From Sialis fuliginosa (Eukaryota; Arthropoda; Insecta; Megaloptera; Sialidae), in NCBI GenBank assembly GCA_961205875.1, contig OY540814.1:28154151-28218150 (forward strand): a DNA stretch of 64,000 nt, read 5' to 3'. A program made the translations under genes and the position numbers. The notes under the pieces are model-generated. The model saw only the letters and a list, made by a program, of their open reading frames with translations. It had not been told where the DNA came from and did not search any database. Shown in pieces: positions 9,701-20,167 of the stretch (position 1 is its first letter; the number at the start of each line of letters is the position of its first letter).

Positions 9701-11109
9701 TGGAAAATGTAATATATAGTACTAGTAGCATGATGTATATATTTAGAAATCAATTTTTATGTGTATATAATAATTTAGAACGTTCTTTCTAACTTCCAAG
9801 TACAACAAACTTTTCGTTGAGTTTGTTGAAGTTTCAAACTCCCAATTAAACTTTATGTCATATGTAGTTTTATATATCTGTGCAATAGGTTATTATAAAA
9901 TTAATTTTTAGTAATAGAAATTATGAAGTAGAAGAAATTCAACCTGAAAATATTTTTTAAGTAGAAATTTTACATGATTTTTCAATAATTGCGGATTCCT
10001 AACGATATTTATATTTTACGCACCTCCCCCTCACCCCCCCACACCCAATTAGGAGTGAAATTTAATGTAAAAATAAGTAACACAAAAAAATTTGCGGTAC
10101 CGCTGAATTTTACCGTAGAACCAAGTTTGGAATATCATTAAAAAATTCTAAAGTTTAAAGAGGAACAGACAAAAATCAGTTTTTGCCGATTTGTCGGCTT
10201 TCTTTCAGCTTTGCGGCAAAAATAGTTATAAATAAAATGGAAGCTAGTTAAATTCTCTATAGAAAAAGTTCTATACATATTTTTCATTAGAATTACACTT
10301 CACCGAATAATTATCATTATTTTTTTTTCATTGAAATATTATACTCTTAATTTTAATAAATTTTGGAAGTACAAATCTAATGAAAAATATATATGAGACT
10401 TTTTCTGTAGAGAATTTAATTAACTTTCATTTCCTATTTGACTATTTTTGCCGTAAAGTTGAAAGAAAACCGAAAAATCGGCAAAAACTTGTTATTGAAT
10501 TGTTTAATAATTTTATAAATTCAATTTAGTTGAAACGGAAAGAACGAGAAGAAATATTGATGAACTTAATGGATGAAGAAAATAAAGAATTGGCAATTAG
10601 ACAACATCAAGAAGAAATTGAAAGAGAAATAAGACGTCGTATTGAAACAAGAATGGTTCTCGATAAACAAATGGAAGAAAGGGAGAAAAAACTGAAGTTT
10701 GAACAAGAACAAGAAGCAAGGTTCAAAGAACAAATGATGGCGAAGATGATGGAAGATGCAAGAGTCGATCAGATGACAAATGAAAAGAAACGATTGAAAA
10801 TGATTGAGTTAAGAAAATCTCTTCAGGAAATCATGTCGGAACATCAAAACAAGAAAGCTGAGGAGGTCAAGAAAATGTGGCAGTTACGGGAGATGGAAAA
10901 AGAAGAAGAAAACAGAAGGTAAGTTTGATTATAGTCGTTGGTTTTAGTTATCACAAAACTAATAATGTTTTTTCAGGCGGGCGTTAATCGAAGAAGAGCG
11001 AATTAAAATGCTGAAGGAACATGTGCCTAATTTAATCGGGTACTTGCCTCCTGGGTTGTTACAAACAAGTGACCTTTCTCATTTGGGGTCAGATATATTA
11101 AAAAAGTGA
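6757..11109 (+). CDS. MNS1: Meiosis-specific nuclear structural protein 1 (MNS1), nine exons
   Basis: Exons: 6757-6759 (ATG only, tentative), 6840-7022, 7076-7182, 7240-7363, 7422-7651, 7710-7874, 8089-8167, 10530-10918 and 10977-11109. Every junction is GT-AG and in phase, giving about 470 residues against about 495 in human MNS1. The protein is almost wholly charged coiled coil with a trichohyalin-plectin-homology (TPH) domain over roughly its last 350 residues. Diagnostic matches to vertebrate MNS1 are KELQELEKKLRESY, AAQIAEKEAI, LEEENRRILEF and the C-terminal EERIKMLKEHVPNLIGYLPPG. MNS1 is a microtubule-inner/axonemal protein of motile cilia and sperm flagella, linked to outer dynein arm docking. 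The proposed start puts the ATG immediately before a donor (ACAACAATG, then GTGAAT) with an 80-bp intron; another upstream exon is possible. The 2.36 kb seventh intron holds a calaxin gene on the other strand. AATAAA signals follow at 11228. Confidence 0.92.
8182..8195 (-). terminator. Possible poly(A) signals of the calaxin gene
   Basis: TTTATTTATTTT on the plus strand gives overlapping AATAAA on the minus strand 15-30 bp after the calaxin stop. The 3' UTR would be very short and end close to the MNS1 donor at 8168. Confidence 0.4.
8211..9595 (-). CDS. CLXN: Calaxin (EFCAB1/CLXN)-like EF-hand protein, nested in MNS1
   Basis: Exons 9595-9215, 9171-9070, 8985-8875 and 8396-8211 join in phase 0 at GT-AG sites into 259 residues (human about 211). 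Matches to vertebrate calaxin include NMTEDMLMERIFAAFDK, SLFLRGTLEEKIEYCF, MFHFMRNSLVKQP and KMDLDRDGKISFKDY. Calaxin is a calcium sensor of the outer dynein arm docking complex in motile cilia and sperm. EF-hand 3 (residues 209-220) has the ligands D209, D211, D213, S217 and D220. EF-hand 2 (about 164-175) reads DIMGDGLIVRDT and lacks the usual ligand at position 3 and the acidic residue at 12. EF-hand 1 (about 121-137) is disrupted by an insertion at the exon 1-2 junction. The N-terminus is about 45 residues longer than human; an internal methionine (MSFGIPLD) is an alternative start. The stop codon is only 43 bp from MNS1 exon 8089-8167. Confidence 0.92.
9596..10176. other. Calaxin upstream region within the MNS1 intron
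   Basis: Non-coding AT-rich DNA; must contain the calaxin promoter. A C-rich patch (CCTCCCCCTCACCCCCCC) lies near 10022. Nothing else recognised. Confidence 0.35.
10177..10491. repeat. Foldback repeat in the last part of the large MNS1 intron
   Basis: The left part (CAGTTTTTGCCGATT, GCTTTCTTTCAGCTTTGCGG, GAATTACACTT side) is mirrored by the right part (CCGTAAAGTTGAAAGAAA, AATCGGCAAAAACTTG). Arms are about 130 bp and imperfect. The right arm ends about 38 bp before the acceptor of exon 10530-10918. Confidence 0.7.
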
Positions 11110-11227
11110 TGCTTTAAACATATTAATATTTTTTTCCATGCACGAAGACTGAGAAAATTGCAAATTTTCTTAACGATATTTTTATAAACACCATTGTATA
11201 TTTTTGTAATTGTATTTATATTTTTCT

Positions 11228-11257
11228 AATAAAAACTAATACATATTTAATAATAAA
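11228..11257 (+). terminator. MNS1 poly(A) signals
   Basis: AATAAA at 11228-11233 and 11252-11257, about 120-145 bp after the MNS1 stop codon. Confidence 0.6.
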
Positions 11258-12314
11258 AACTCATTCTACATCAAATTATTTTTTATAAGATTTTGACAGT
11301 TACAAATAATTCAAAATTAAACATAACCTAACTAGCGGTGAAAGAGAATAAGGTAAGGTTTAGGGAGGTAAATTTTATACCTTCCGAGAGGTTTATACTT
11401 TTAGGAAATGTACTTTAACAGAGGTTAATTAACAAAAGGTACGTAATACATTTTTTTTTTAAATACGAATTTTTGTATTTATAAGTTTGCAACACTGATT
11501 TCCAATAAAAGATAGGAAACTGTAATTGTCAGTTGCATGGATCATGTCGATCGTGTTATTAATTTAATACAAGTGTTGTATCGGTTGTATCAATTATAGA
11601 ATTAACATTTTTTATTAGAATGCATGTGACTGTGTCGTGAGTAGTGCATAATCATAATTGAAAATAAATAAACGACAACAATAGGAAACTGTAATTGTAA
11701 CGGTATGTATCTGAACATATCCAATGTACAAACCACGTAAATATTTCATATACTTTCGCTAACGATCCGCACGATGTCGCCACGTGTTCTACCAGCAATC
11801 AGTTTTCAAACAGCTGCATTCGTAGCATGGACCGCAACATGCATGCGGCTGCTAGACAGTTGTATTCGCTTTTTTCATGACTTGTGCACGTCAAATCGAG
11901 TCTCCGTTATCATCAGGCATACTGTAAATCGCGCGACATAAACGTATTATCGGCGATCACGACATGTGGTTGACAGATCACGGACAACGTGACGATCAAG
12001 CATGCGAGTGCCGGGTAGGAGTAAACCTGTGAGGTGCAACCAATAGCGTGTGGCACGTAGCGGCCAATGGCGAACAGCCGTGGTCATGTTTATTGCCGTG
12101 GGCGATTGAGGTGAAACACGTAGAGTTCTCACGTCGCGAGGGGTATGTTACGCGCTCGGCCAGCGTGTCTCTCTGTTAAGTCTGTCATATGTAATATCTG
12201 TAATATAATAAATTAACCGCGAGTGCGTCCGTTGTGCTAGTGTGTAATAATACTAAAGCTGTCAGTGAACTGACCGAATGTTGTTGTGTTATTTATGGGT
12301 GTCGTACCGGAAGC
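11258..12314 (+). promoter_or_regulatory. Intergenic region with GC-richer presumed promoter/5' UTR
   Basis: The left half is AT-rich. From about 11750 to 12240 base composition turns GC-richer, with several CpG (for example GTCGCGAGGGG and TACGCGCTCGGCC), ending in the leader of the RRKQ exon at 12315. Short open frames here run in both directions and look fortuitous. The likely role as promoter/5' UTR is inferred from position and composition only. Confidence 0.4.
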
Positions 12315-12399
12315 ATGGACAACACTGTTATGGCAACGTCTCCGTCGTCTACCGGTGGTCGGGCCCGTAGGAAACAGGCCAAACCGCAGAAAAAACAAG
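12315..12399 (+). CDS. First coding exon with NuRD-recruiting RRKQ motif (ZEB/zfh-1-like or related zinc-finger repressor)
   Basis: The exon encodes MDNTVMATSPSSTGG then RARRKQAKPQKKQ and ends in phase 1 at a donor, CAAG|GTAAAT. An internal methionine (MATSPSS) is an alternative start. The motif RRKQAxP is a short N-terminal peptide shared by zinc-finger repressors: SALL and BCL11 (MSRRKQ at the extreme N-terminus), FOG/u-shaped, ZNF423, and ZEB1/2, where a few residues precede KRRKQANPRR in a short first exon followed by a very long intron. Residues before the motif and a basic stretch after it make ZEB/zfh-1 my first guess, but SALL, FOG and BCL11 relatives remain possible. In SALL and FOG the motif binds the NuRD co-repressor subunit RBBP4. 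No further exon is recognisable to 64 kb. If the gene is real, the rest of the window is its first intron. Confidence 0.6.
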
Positions 12400-13242
12400 G
12401 TAAATTATCTGTATTCTAAAACGCACGCTTTTAAATTAGCTGTCATTCTTTTATATACAAACTAATTTGCATAACATGTGTCTATGTTGATGGCGCCATC
12501 TTTGTCTTCGTGAATGGGGGGGTGGGGTGGAAGGGGGGACGTGACAGTTGCTCTACAGCTGTTTTACTTTATACTTTACAGTTTACCTGTGCGTTCTCTC
12601 GTTCAAATCACGTTTCAACTTGTCGATTATAATAATAAATTTAAACTAATAAATATAGGTTACGTCAGTAGGCCATTGTTTTAATTGTTTCCATTTTTTT
12701 TTAATGAACAGTGGTTCTCAACATTCTTTCAATTATATAATATATGTTTCATTTAAAATTCTTTTGGATGTATTTATAAAGAATGTTCTCATACCCGTAT
12801 AATATAATACAAGTTTAATTCTTGCAATTGACGGTTTCAATTGCTACAACATCAATACATGTGCAGGTAATCGGGGACCGCTTGATGAATATGACCTTGA
12901 GTCCACGTAACTCATATGTACCTAGAAATCATCGTCGATTAGTGACTGCCTACCTTCGACCTAGATAATTTAATTCAGAATAAAAATTTATTTTTGTTGA
13001 TTTAAAAAATTGTGAAGGGTTAATATTTGTACACACAATTAAATTTTTAATGAAAACATTTTAATAAAAGTATGTTTATTATAATGTGTATTAAATTAAC
13101 CATTACAGGAAAAGAAGAAATTTCAAATTGGGGATATTTATTCGTATATTAAACACAATTAAAAATAAATTTGTACGTTTTTATTTGTTGAAAAATGCGG
13201 TAAAGTTTATATTTGAATATAATGATAATTAACATGCTTTTA
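12400..13242. other. Start of presumed giant intron
   Basis: Non-coding. A G-rich patch is at about 12516-12540; otherwise AT-rich with no recognised repeat. Confidence 0.35.
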
Positions 13243-13375
13243 GGCTTCTGGGTATAAGCTGCGTCTATTTGGTCGTTCTATCGGTCAATGTTTCGTCCTC
13301 TATTGATAGTGAACTAAGATGTCCGCTGCAATGTGCGACGAAACGTTGGCCGATAGAATAACCAAATCGACTCAT
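13243..13375 (+). repeat. Degenerate hammerhead-like hairpin repeat (family 2)
   Basis: Same family as 48471-48566: GGCTTCTGGGTATAAG at the left, then complementary arms (GGTCGTTCTATCGG at 13271 against CCGATAGAATAACC at 13350), helix II GTCCGC/GCGAC and GACGAAACGTTGGC. The CUGANGA box reads CTAAGA, so one base is lost and a ribozyme here is probably dead. The copy also holds an extra inverted piece of its own core (GGTCAATGTTTCGTC). Confidence 0.6.
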
Positions 13376-14992
13376 TGTCAGATAATTAAAAATAATAGAA
13401 TAATTAATAAAATATAGAATTTAAAAGAGTAAAAATAGAATAATTAGTAAAATATAAAATCTAAAAGAGTAAAAATAGATTTTTCGTCTTTATGAAATAT
13501 ATATTTATTTATTTATAAAAAAAATCGGGTCGTCATTTTTAATTTATTTTACTCAGTAATGTCCGTACACCTGTGCTATGCATTCTCATTCGTCTATGAC
13601 AATGTCCGCCTTTCATTTATAAACCGGTTTTACTGTTCCATGATGGCCGAGAGATGAAACCTTGACTTAAGAACAGTGTCTGCTTGCTTAGTAACAACAG
13701 GTTGAAGATTATGGCAGATATATTTTACATCTTTTTCTATCACGCGGTATCTATTTTTTTTAACTAATAAGCACTTATGACAGTTCCATGACATTTATTT
13801 ACAGTTTATTAAAACAGTGGTGATATATAAGTTACTGGCACCAGTCTTGGTCCCTTTAAGGTATACTGTTTGGAACTGATGGGCGTTTTTTATGTAATTC
13901 TTATGAAATGTTACTAATAAAATCAATTTAAATACCAATTTTACCGATTTTCAAAATCAAGTTTGCCTCCAAGATTTTTTTCACAATTTTTTTCGTATTC
14001 AGCTCATCAAATGACGTAGGAAACCCCCTTAAATCGTCAAACTTAATTTTTTTCAGAGGACTTTCTGTTGTGTAAATAAAAAGGTCGATTTCAACGCAAA
14101 AATCCCCGCCCTTAAAAGGTTAATCCCGGTATTATAAAGATTTTTCTTGAGTGCAAAAGCAAATTAGCTTCCAGCTAATGCTATTTGCTAGACACTAAAT
14201 ATAAATGACAACACACTTATAGATGTAGTGAATTAAATCGTACATATGATAACCTTGACGCATGCGTGATAAGTAGAAATGAGCGACTTAAAATAAGTGC
14301 TGCCAAATGTACCTCATACAATAATTAATTCTATGATAGTATATATGAATTAATTATAGAATTTAGAGCAATGATACTTCAATTTATTATTAATTATTAA
14401 TATTAACACTTCATAAATCTTCAAGAGAACTGTCAGATACGTTTGAAACCTCATTTGAAAGTGACTGCTAGCTAGAAAATTTTGTTAGCTCGTTTATAAT
14501 ACGCTTAGTCGCATTGGCTTCTCTAAACTTATTCGAATCTCAAATATAATGTCAACTTCGTTGATTTATTTGAAAATCGTGAAAGATATATTAATATTTG
14601 AACAACATTGAAATAAAACATATTTTTATTTCGAGAGTTTATATCAAGATTTATTCCAAACTAATTTGCATACCTACAAAAGTTTGTAAAGTCATAAAAA
14701 TTGTCTTCCGTATAAAATCAAACATATTTCTCAGTATCCGAAAACAAACAGGAATTTTCTCCCCCTTCAGAATAAGATGATGGAAATAATATTGGGCTCG
14801 ATATGTATTTACAGATAAGGTTGAAGATTTTTCAACTTAGGGCTAAGTAAATTTGAATTTTTATACATAATAACGAACTTAAATTGATCTTATATTTTAT
14901 ATAAACAAAAATAATATTTCAATTTCAATTTCTTTCATATTAAATCAGTTTAAAAAATACAGTGCCGCAACTTATATTCTTACAAGAATAAG
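13376..14992. other. AT-rich DNA without recognised features
   Basis: No gene or clear repeat seen in this stretch. Confidence 0.35.
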
Positions 14993-15295
14993 TAGTATCC
15001 GACCGAACATTCGGCTGAATAATCGACTTCGGCCAAAATTAAGCCGAAGGTTTTGCCGAAGCCAAAGGTTGAAATTTTACTTTCGAAAATATGGGCAGGG
15101 GACAAAATATTTTACCGATTTTTTTTCAATTTTAATAATAATAAAACGTTTACATATTTAAATTTGTTAATGACAAGTTAATAAAAGTCATTCAATTACA
15201 CATTTTTTCATTTGTAAAAATTTAAAACATTAAAGACGAAAAAAAAATCCTTCGGCTTCGGCCAAAAACTGACCTTCGGTTGGACACTAACAACA
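14993..15295. mobile_element. MITE-like element with GTRTCCRACCGAA ends
   Basis: The left end GTATCCGACCGAACATTCGG and the right end CCTTCGGTTGGACAC are inverted and imperfect. Both ends continue into CTTCGGCC-type inner repeats. No convincing target duplication was found. Single copy in the window. Confidence 0.45.
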
Positions 15296-16610
15296 AGTAA
15301 ATTAGGTCGGCTATATGTATGGAATCCTATGAAAATTTGCTTAACTTTTTAAGCTATTGTATTTAAGGGTTGAGTGATGGAGGGTTAAAATGTGACTATA
15401 TAAGCTATCGATGGACATTTTATTTATTGCTCTACGATTGTTAGTTCCGGAGATATAAAGCTTTCAAAGTGTCACATATTTCGTTGCATTTATACTCCCA
15501 AAGTAACGTGAAGAAATATTCAAATCTGTGCATTTTTACAGAAGTAATTGTAAATGACAGAAAATTCTTTTGTTTATGTTTTATAAAAATAGCCTCTATA
15601 AATTTGAGAGTGATTTTTTTTGTATTAGTAAATAATTTAGTTTTAATGGACATAAAAACCTTTGGTCCACTTACCCTAAATTGAGCGATTTGTTTTAAAA
15701 TTAACTTATCCAGAAAGTATGTTTTTATGTTCTACGGAGAATTTAAGAAACAGTAAAAGTTGGCAGTATTTTATAGTATTTAAATAAACATCATTAAAAA
15801 GATATTTTAACCGAATGCACCCGTATTTTCTATATACATTCCTCTTGAACACACTTCTTTCTGGCGCCCTATTGATAATGGCCTAAGTTTGGTAATACGG
15901 TGACAGATGAAGCGGGTGGCGACAGACAATTCGATTTAAAGTTTCATCAACGTGGATAAAAACCATTTGAAAGTTTACCGCGTGATCAATTCGCTAACAT
16001 ACCTGTGGTTCGGTTTTACTTGGCGAAATAACATTCATTTATTTTCTTTCACTCGATTTCGAGACTCGTATACGTTTTATATCACTTTTATACAGGGTGT
16101 TTGGTTCGGAGATACGAATATTTTGAAGGAAGGTAGAATGAGTCATTTGGATTTGCTTGATTTAAGCAAAGTGCAACAGTTTTTTTTATATGGGGAATTT
16201 TAGTAAATTTTTAAAAAACCCGTAATTATACATGTTAATAGCAAAATGATTTTTATATTACTTAAATGCTTATGTTACACTATCAGATCAAAATAAAATT
16301 TATGAATAACAAAAACAAAAAATGGCTGCAGTTTAACATTTAAAAACTTATAAAACTTTGATAAAATTATTTCTTTAAAAAATTATTTTATAAAATCTAG
16401 TACACTTACAAATGTTCTATTTTATACCCTTTCGAAAAACTTACCATGTACAAAAAATGTTTTAAAAGTATCGCATCGCGTTTTTAATGACTTATTTAGA
16501 ATAGTATACTACGATCGACTCACTGTAAAAATGTAAAAATCTTACTTATTCTGGGATAAAAGAAAGTTTTTTTTTAACAAAAATAGCCAATTCATGTAGG
16601 TATTATAGTA
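15296..16610. other. AT-rich DNA, little recognised
   Basis: No gene. A TACAGGGTGTTTGG motif near 16093 resembles the ends of small transposons found elsewhere in the window; no partner end was located. Confidence 0.35.
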
Positions 16611-16963
16611 GGTTAGGTTAGGTTAGGTTAGATTTTATAAACGATTTCCTACACGTTACTGAGGGAAAAGGCAAGAAAATATGGTTTACTAAGGAGACAC
16701 AAGCCGTTTTAGTTTACTGCCTTTCTTAATTTGGTTGCTTATTCGAAGTGAGAAGGCAGTAAATACTATTTTTAAATTTTGACATGTAAAAAGACACTAG
16801 AATTGAATCACCCTTTATCTAAGTGGGACCTTCTCAATTATTACATTTATCTAGGCACCCTCCACAATTAAATTATTAAAAAAATCCGTTAAGTCTGTTG
16901 TTGAAAAAATATCTGCCTTGGGAACCACGGGACTTTCTTATACCTAACCTAACCTAACCTAAC
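16611..16963. repeat. Inverted pair of telomere-like TTAGG/CCTAA runs
   Basis: (GGTTA)4 at 16611-16630 and (CCTAA)4 at 16943-16962 face each other across about 310 bp of AT-rich DNA. TTAGG is the common insect telomere unit. Four units are too few to prove telomeric origin; short runs of this kind are frequent in insect genomes. Confidence 0.6.
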
Positions 16964-17739
16964 ATGACTGAATTGTATACGTGATTCTTTGATTATTAAA
17001 ACATTTCTAACAAACTAACAAGAAAGAACAAAATGAATAATTTTATATTTATATAACAAGTGATTTTTTTAACGTAATAACTGAAAACGGATGTTTACTC
17101 TTGTAAATTTTTGGATTTTTGAATTATTTTTGAAATAAGAAAAAAATTAGATAAAAAATGTCGAGTATGTTATTATCTATAATTTATTCCCCATACATTT
17201 TTTTCTCTGTTATGAACCATTTGAATTATAATAAATTTTTTTTCTTCAAAAATTCGTTTTTACAAAAAAATTAATAGAACATAAATTATAGATATAGATA
17301 TTACCTACATTTTTTAACTTGACCATTTTTCTCTATTTTGCACTGTTTCAGAGTAATTCGAAAAATTAAAAAATCGACGTAGGTAAACATCCGTATCCGG
17401 TTGAAAGATCGTTTTCAAAAATAGGACGTTTTCTTCCCAGCCAAAAATGAATCTTAAATATAAAATATCACCCTTCTACGATTTGTCGTATTTGAGTTAC
17501 AGCGCTTACATACAGACAGACATACGGACACACAGACATCATGGCGAAAATAGTCAGAATGGATTCAGGGAAGGTCAAAATAGATAATTCCGTCAAAATC
17601 CGGAGTTCGAAAAAAATCGGCTTCACTATACTTACTTATACTAATGTATATTTCATATACATGGTATAAGAAAGTAAAAAACTGGAAAACACAGAGATAT
17701 TGTTTATGTTTTGTATTTGGCTGTGAACTAAATAATAAA
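16964..17739. other. AT-rich DNA, fragment of an interspersed repeat
   Basis: No gene. At 17500-17640 ACAGACAGACATACGG...GTCAGAATGGATTCA resembles 30660-30750, a dispersed repeat fragment. Confidence 0.35.
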
Positions 17740-17900
17740 CAGTGCGCCAGTTGTTACATGGAGGTTATTGAGACTATCGTGACGTCATCGGCAGCGATGA
17801 TAAGTGGACACACACGCCAGTGGCCCGCGGAATGCTGCCGCGAGATAACCCCTGCAACGGCCTCATCTCTAGCGGCCAATATACCTTGTCTCATTGCCCC
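17740..17900. promoter_or_regulatory. GC-rich block with a perfect CRE-like palindrome
   Basis: TGACGTCA at 17780-17787 is the full CREB/ATF palindrome. It sits in a GC-richer, CpG-bearing island (GCGGAATGCTGCCGCG, CTAGCGGCC) in otherwise AT-rich sequence. An enhancer role is inference only. Confidence 0.3.
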
Positions 17901-17950
17901 TATGTGTGTGTGTGTGTGTGTTGTTATCAGTAAAGTGTGTGTGTGTGTAT
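17899..17950. repeat. (TG)n microsatellite, two blocks
   Basis: Two TG runs separated by TTGTTATCAGTAAAG. Confidence 0.9.
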
Positions 17951-18056
17951 GTTATTTTTGTATTTATTAATTGTGAGCCGATTTGATTTGGTTCAAGGTG
18001 GTGTAATCTGAAATGAGAGAGGTGCAAAATGAATTTGGGTAAAAATTATTATGTAT

Positions 18057-18783
18057 CTATGCATCTGACTCGAAAACATAATCGTGTCAAAAGAAAGAGA
18101 TAGAAACAGATTTGGAATGTACTTGTCCTTTTTTTAAACAGGAGTGTAACTATTTCATTCTTGGTCCCAAACATTACAAATATTCATAGATATATATAAA
18201 GAGGTTAAAAAACAAAAAATAATTAACGTTATAAAAAAATTTTATTAAAAAAAAAGTTTCGAATTTTTTGACCCAATTTTGATATCTTGTTCTTCCTTTA
18301 TCGTAGCTTCGTAATGTAACCTAATATCAACAAAAATATTTAAAATTTTGTTAAGTAAATCTTGTATAGTGCAATCCAATTGATTTAAAACTAATTTTAT
18401 TAATAGGTATATACTTAATATTTTTGGTAGCAAAAATGTTATTTTCCCGGAATATCCGTTTATAATTTTGCAAATTTCTATTCGATCAATTGATGTTTTT
18501 TTTTTTAAATTTCCTCGATGAAATATGAACCATTATAGTATGTTTATTGTTTATATTATTTACTTTTCTAATAAAATACTTATTGCACAAAAATCACAAG
18601 ATAGATATATACAAAAATATATCGGACAGAAATACTACCCTGAACTATAGTAAGCTACCAATCAGATTCTTAGAAAAAGAGATAGATATATTCCAAACTA
18701 CACTGCATCTCTCTCTCACTTTTTGAACAGATGTTACACCATTGTGTAAATACAGAATGCATTGTCCATTCTCTATGTCTATG
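18057..18783. repeat. Interspersed repeat (second copy of the 5801-6362 family)
   Basis: Starts GCATCTGACTCGAAAA and follows the first copy with small gaps to about 18610. It continues to a right end TGTCCATTCTCTATGTC that is the inverse of the first copy's left end. Non-coding. Confidence 0.7.
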
Positions 18784-19671
18784 GGATATCCTGTTTTTTT
18801 ACAAATATATTATAAATATAATTTTTTTCTCATTTTTTTGTTTATCAAATATTTTCCTCCAAAACTGGGGGAAGGGGGGGGGGGGGGTCGATTCAATCTT
18901 TGCATAAGTACTTGATTAATCAAGAACTAATATACAGTACCAGAATTATCAAATCGATTGAATATTTTGACAATTAAATTATAAATTTATTTTTCATTCA
19001 TTTTTAATGTATAGTTCTCCTCCGCCCATGTATTTAATAGACACTTAATTTGAAATACATTTTTGAAAACATAAATATTAATTCTGAACCGATTGTATTT
19101 GTATAATACATAAACAGTAATGTCTTTCAATCTGATTAGGAATTCTCGGTTTACAAGGAACTTGATTACAAGCTATTTTAAGTTATTTACTTTAAATACA
19201 TGTTTATGTATTTCTTTTTGTAGGCGAACGTTAAATTGCCATGTTTGTTTGTATCGAGATCTGTTTATCTGTTTACATACCAGAGGTTCCCAATATCTTG
19301 AAAGATTGTGACCAATGTTTTAATAAAATATAAACAGATAAAAAATTAATAACATGGTTAGGTCATAAAATTCATGCCTCTTTAACTTTTTAAAATGTAT
19401 TAATAGAATTACACATTTTTTTATTTACAAAATTAAAATATGTGTTGCATATCTGCAAAAAAAAACAAAACATAAAATTAGGTTAATTTTGTATTTTTAT
19501 ATTTAATAAATGCAAACTTACCAAATTTTATCTTGATTAAAGTAAATTGTAATAAATTACATGTAAATAATAAATGTGCGTCTGTCATTTAACGCACGAA
19601 GTCAGCTGCACAACTAAAAACCAAAATCATAGTTATTGAGGGGGCTGGGGGTGTTCAATATACCAGAGTTA
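18784..19671. other. AT-rich DNA with a poly-G tract
   Basis: No gene seen. Poly-G run near 18868-18886. Confidence 0.35.
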
Positions 19672-20167
19672 GGCGGCTATTACACTATCAAATAAATATG
19701 TCAAACATCTTTGACAAAGATTTGATCATATTTCTTTGATAAAATACGAGATTTTGTTCTATTACACTACATAAAATATTTGATAATATTTTCTTAGTAT
19801 TATCTAGGGATATTTTCTTCTTTTTTGGTGCATTTTGATAATCAATGTGTGGATGTTCGTCAGTTGACGCGATCGAGGTTTGAATTTACAACTGTGTATT
19901 GCAGTTTTTATAATCAATAAGAAGATTATCATATAATACTGGATTATGTTGATATTAATATATTAACTGTAACTGTCAGTGATAACTTGGTAGTCGCCAT
20001 TTTGATTTATCTGTCAAAAAACATTTGATCAAATATAAGAGACTGTTATTAACTATGATCATATAAATATTATTAAGGTAAATATTATAAAAGTTGACTT
20101 ATTACACTGTCATATTTCTTTGATCAAAAAAATTTTATCACATTTATTTGATAGTGTAATAGCCGCC
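19672..20167. mobile_element. PIF/Harbinger-type MITE, copy 1
   Basis: Inverted ends GGCGGCTATTACACTATCAA and TTGATAGTGTAATAGCCGCC, flanked by TTA on both sides (19669-19671 and 20168-20170). A 3-bp TWA duplication is typical of PIF/Harbinger elements. 496 bp, non-coding. Confidence 0.85.

Noticed and set aside
11947..12132. 61-codon minus-strand open frame
   Set aside because: Lies in the GC-richer presumed promoter of the RRKQ exon; no domain or splice context.
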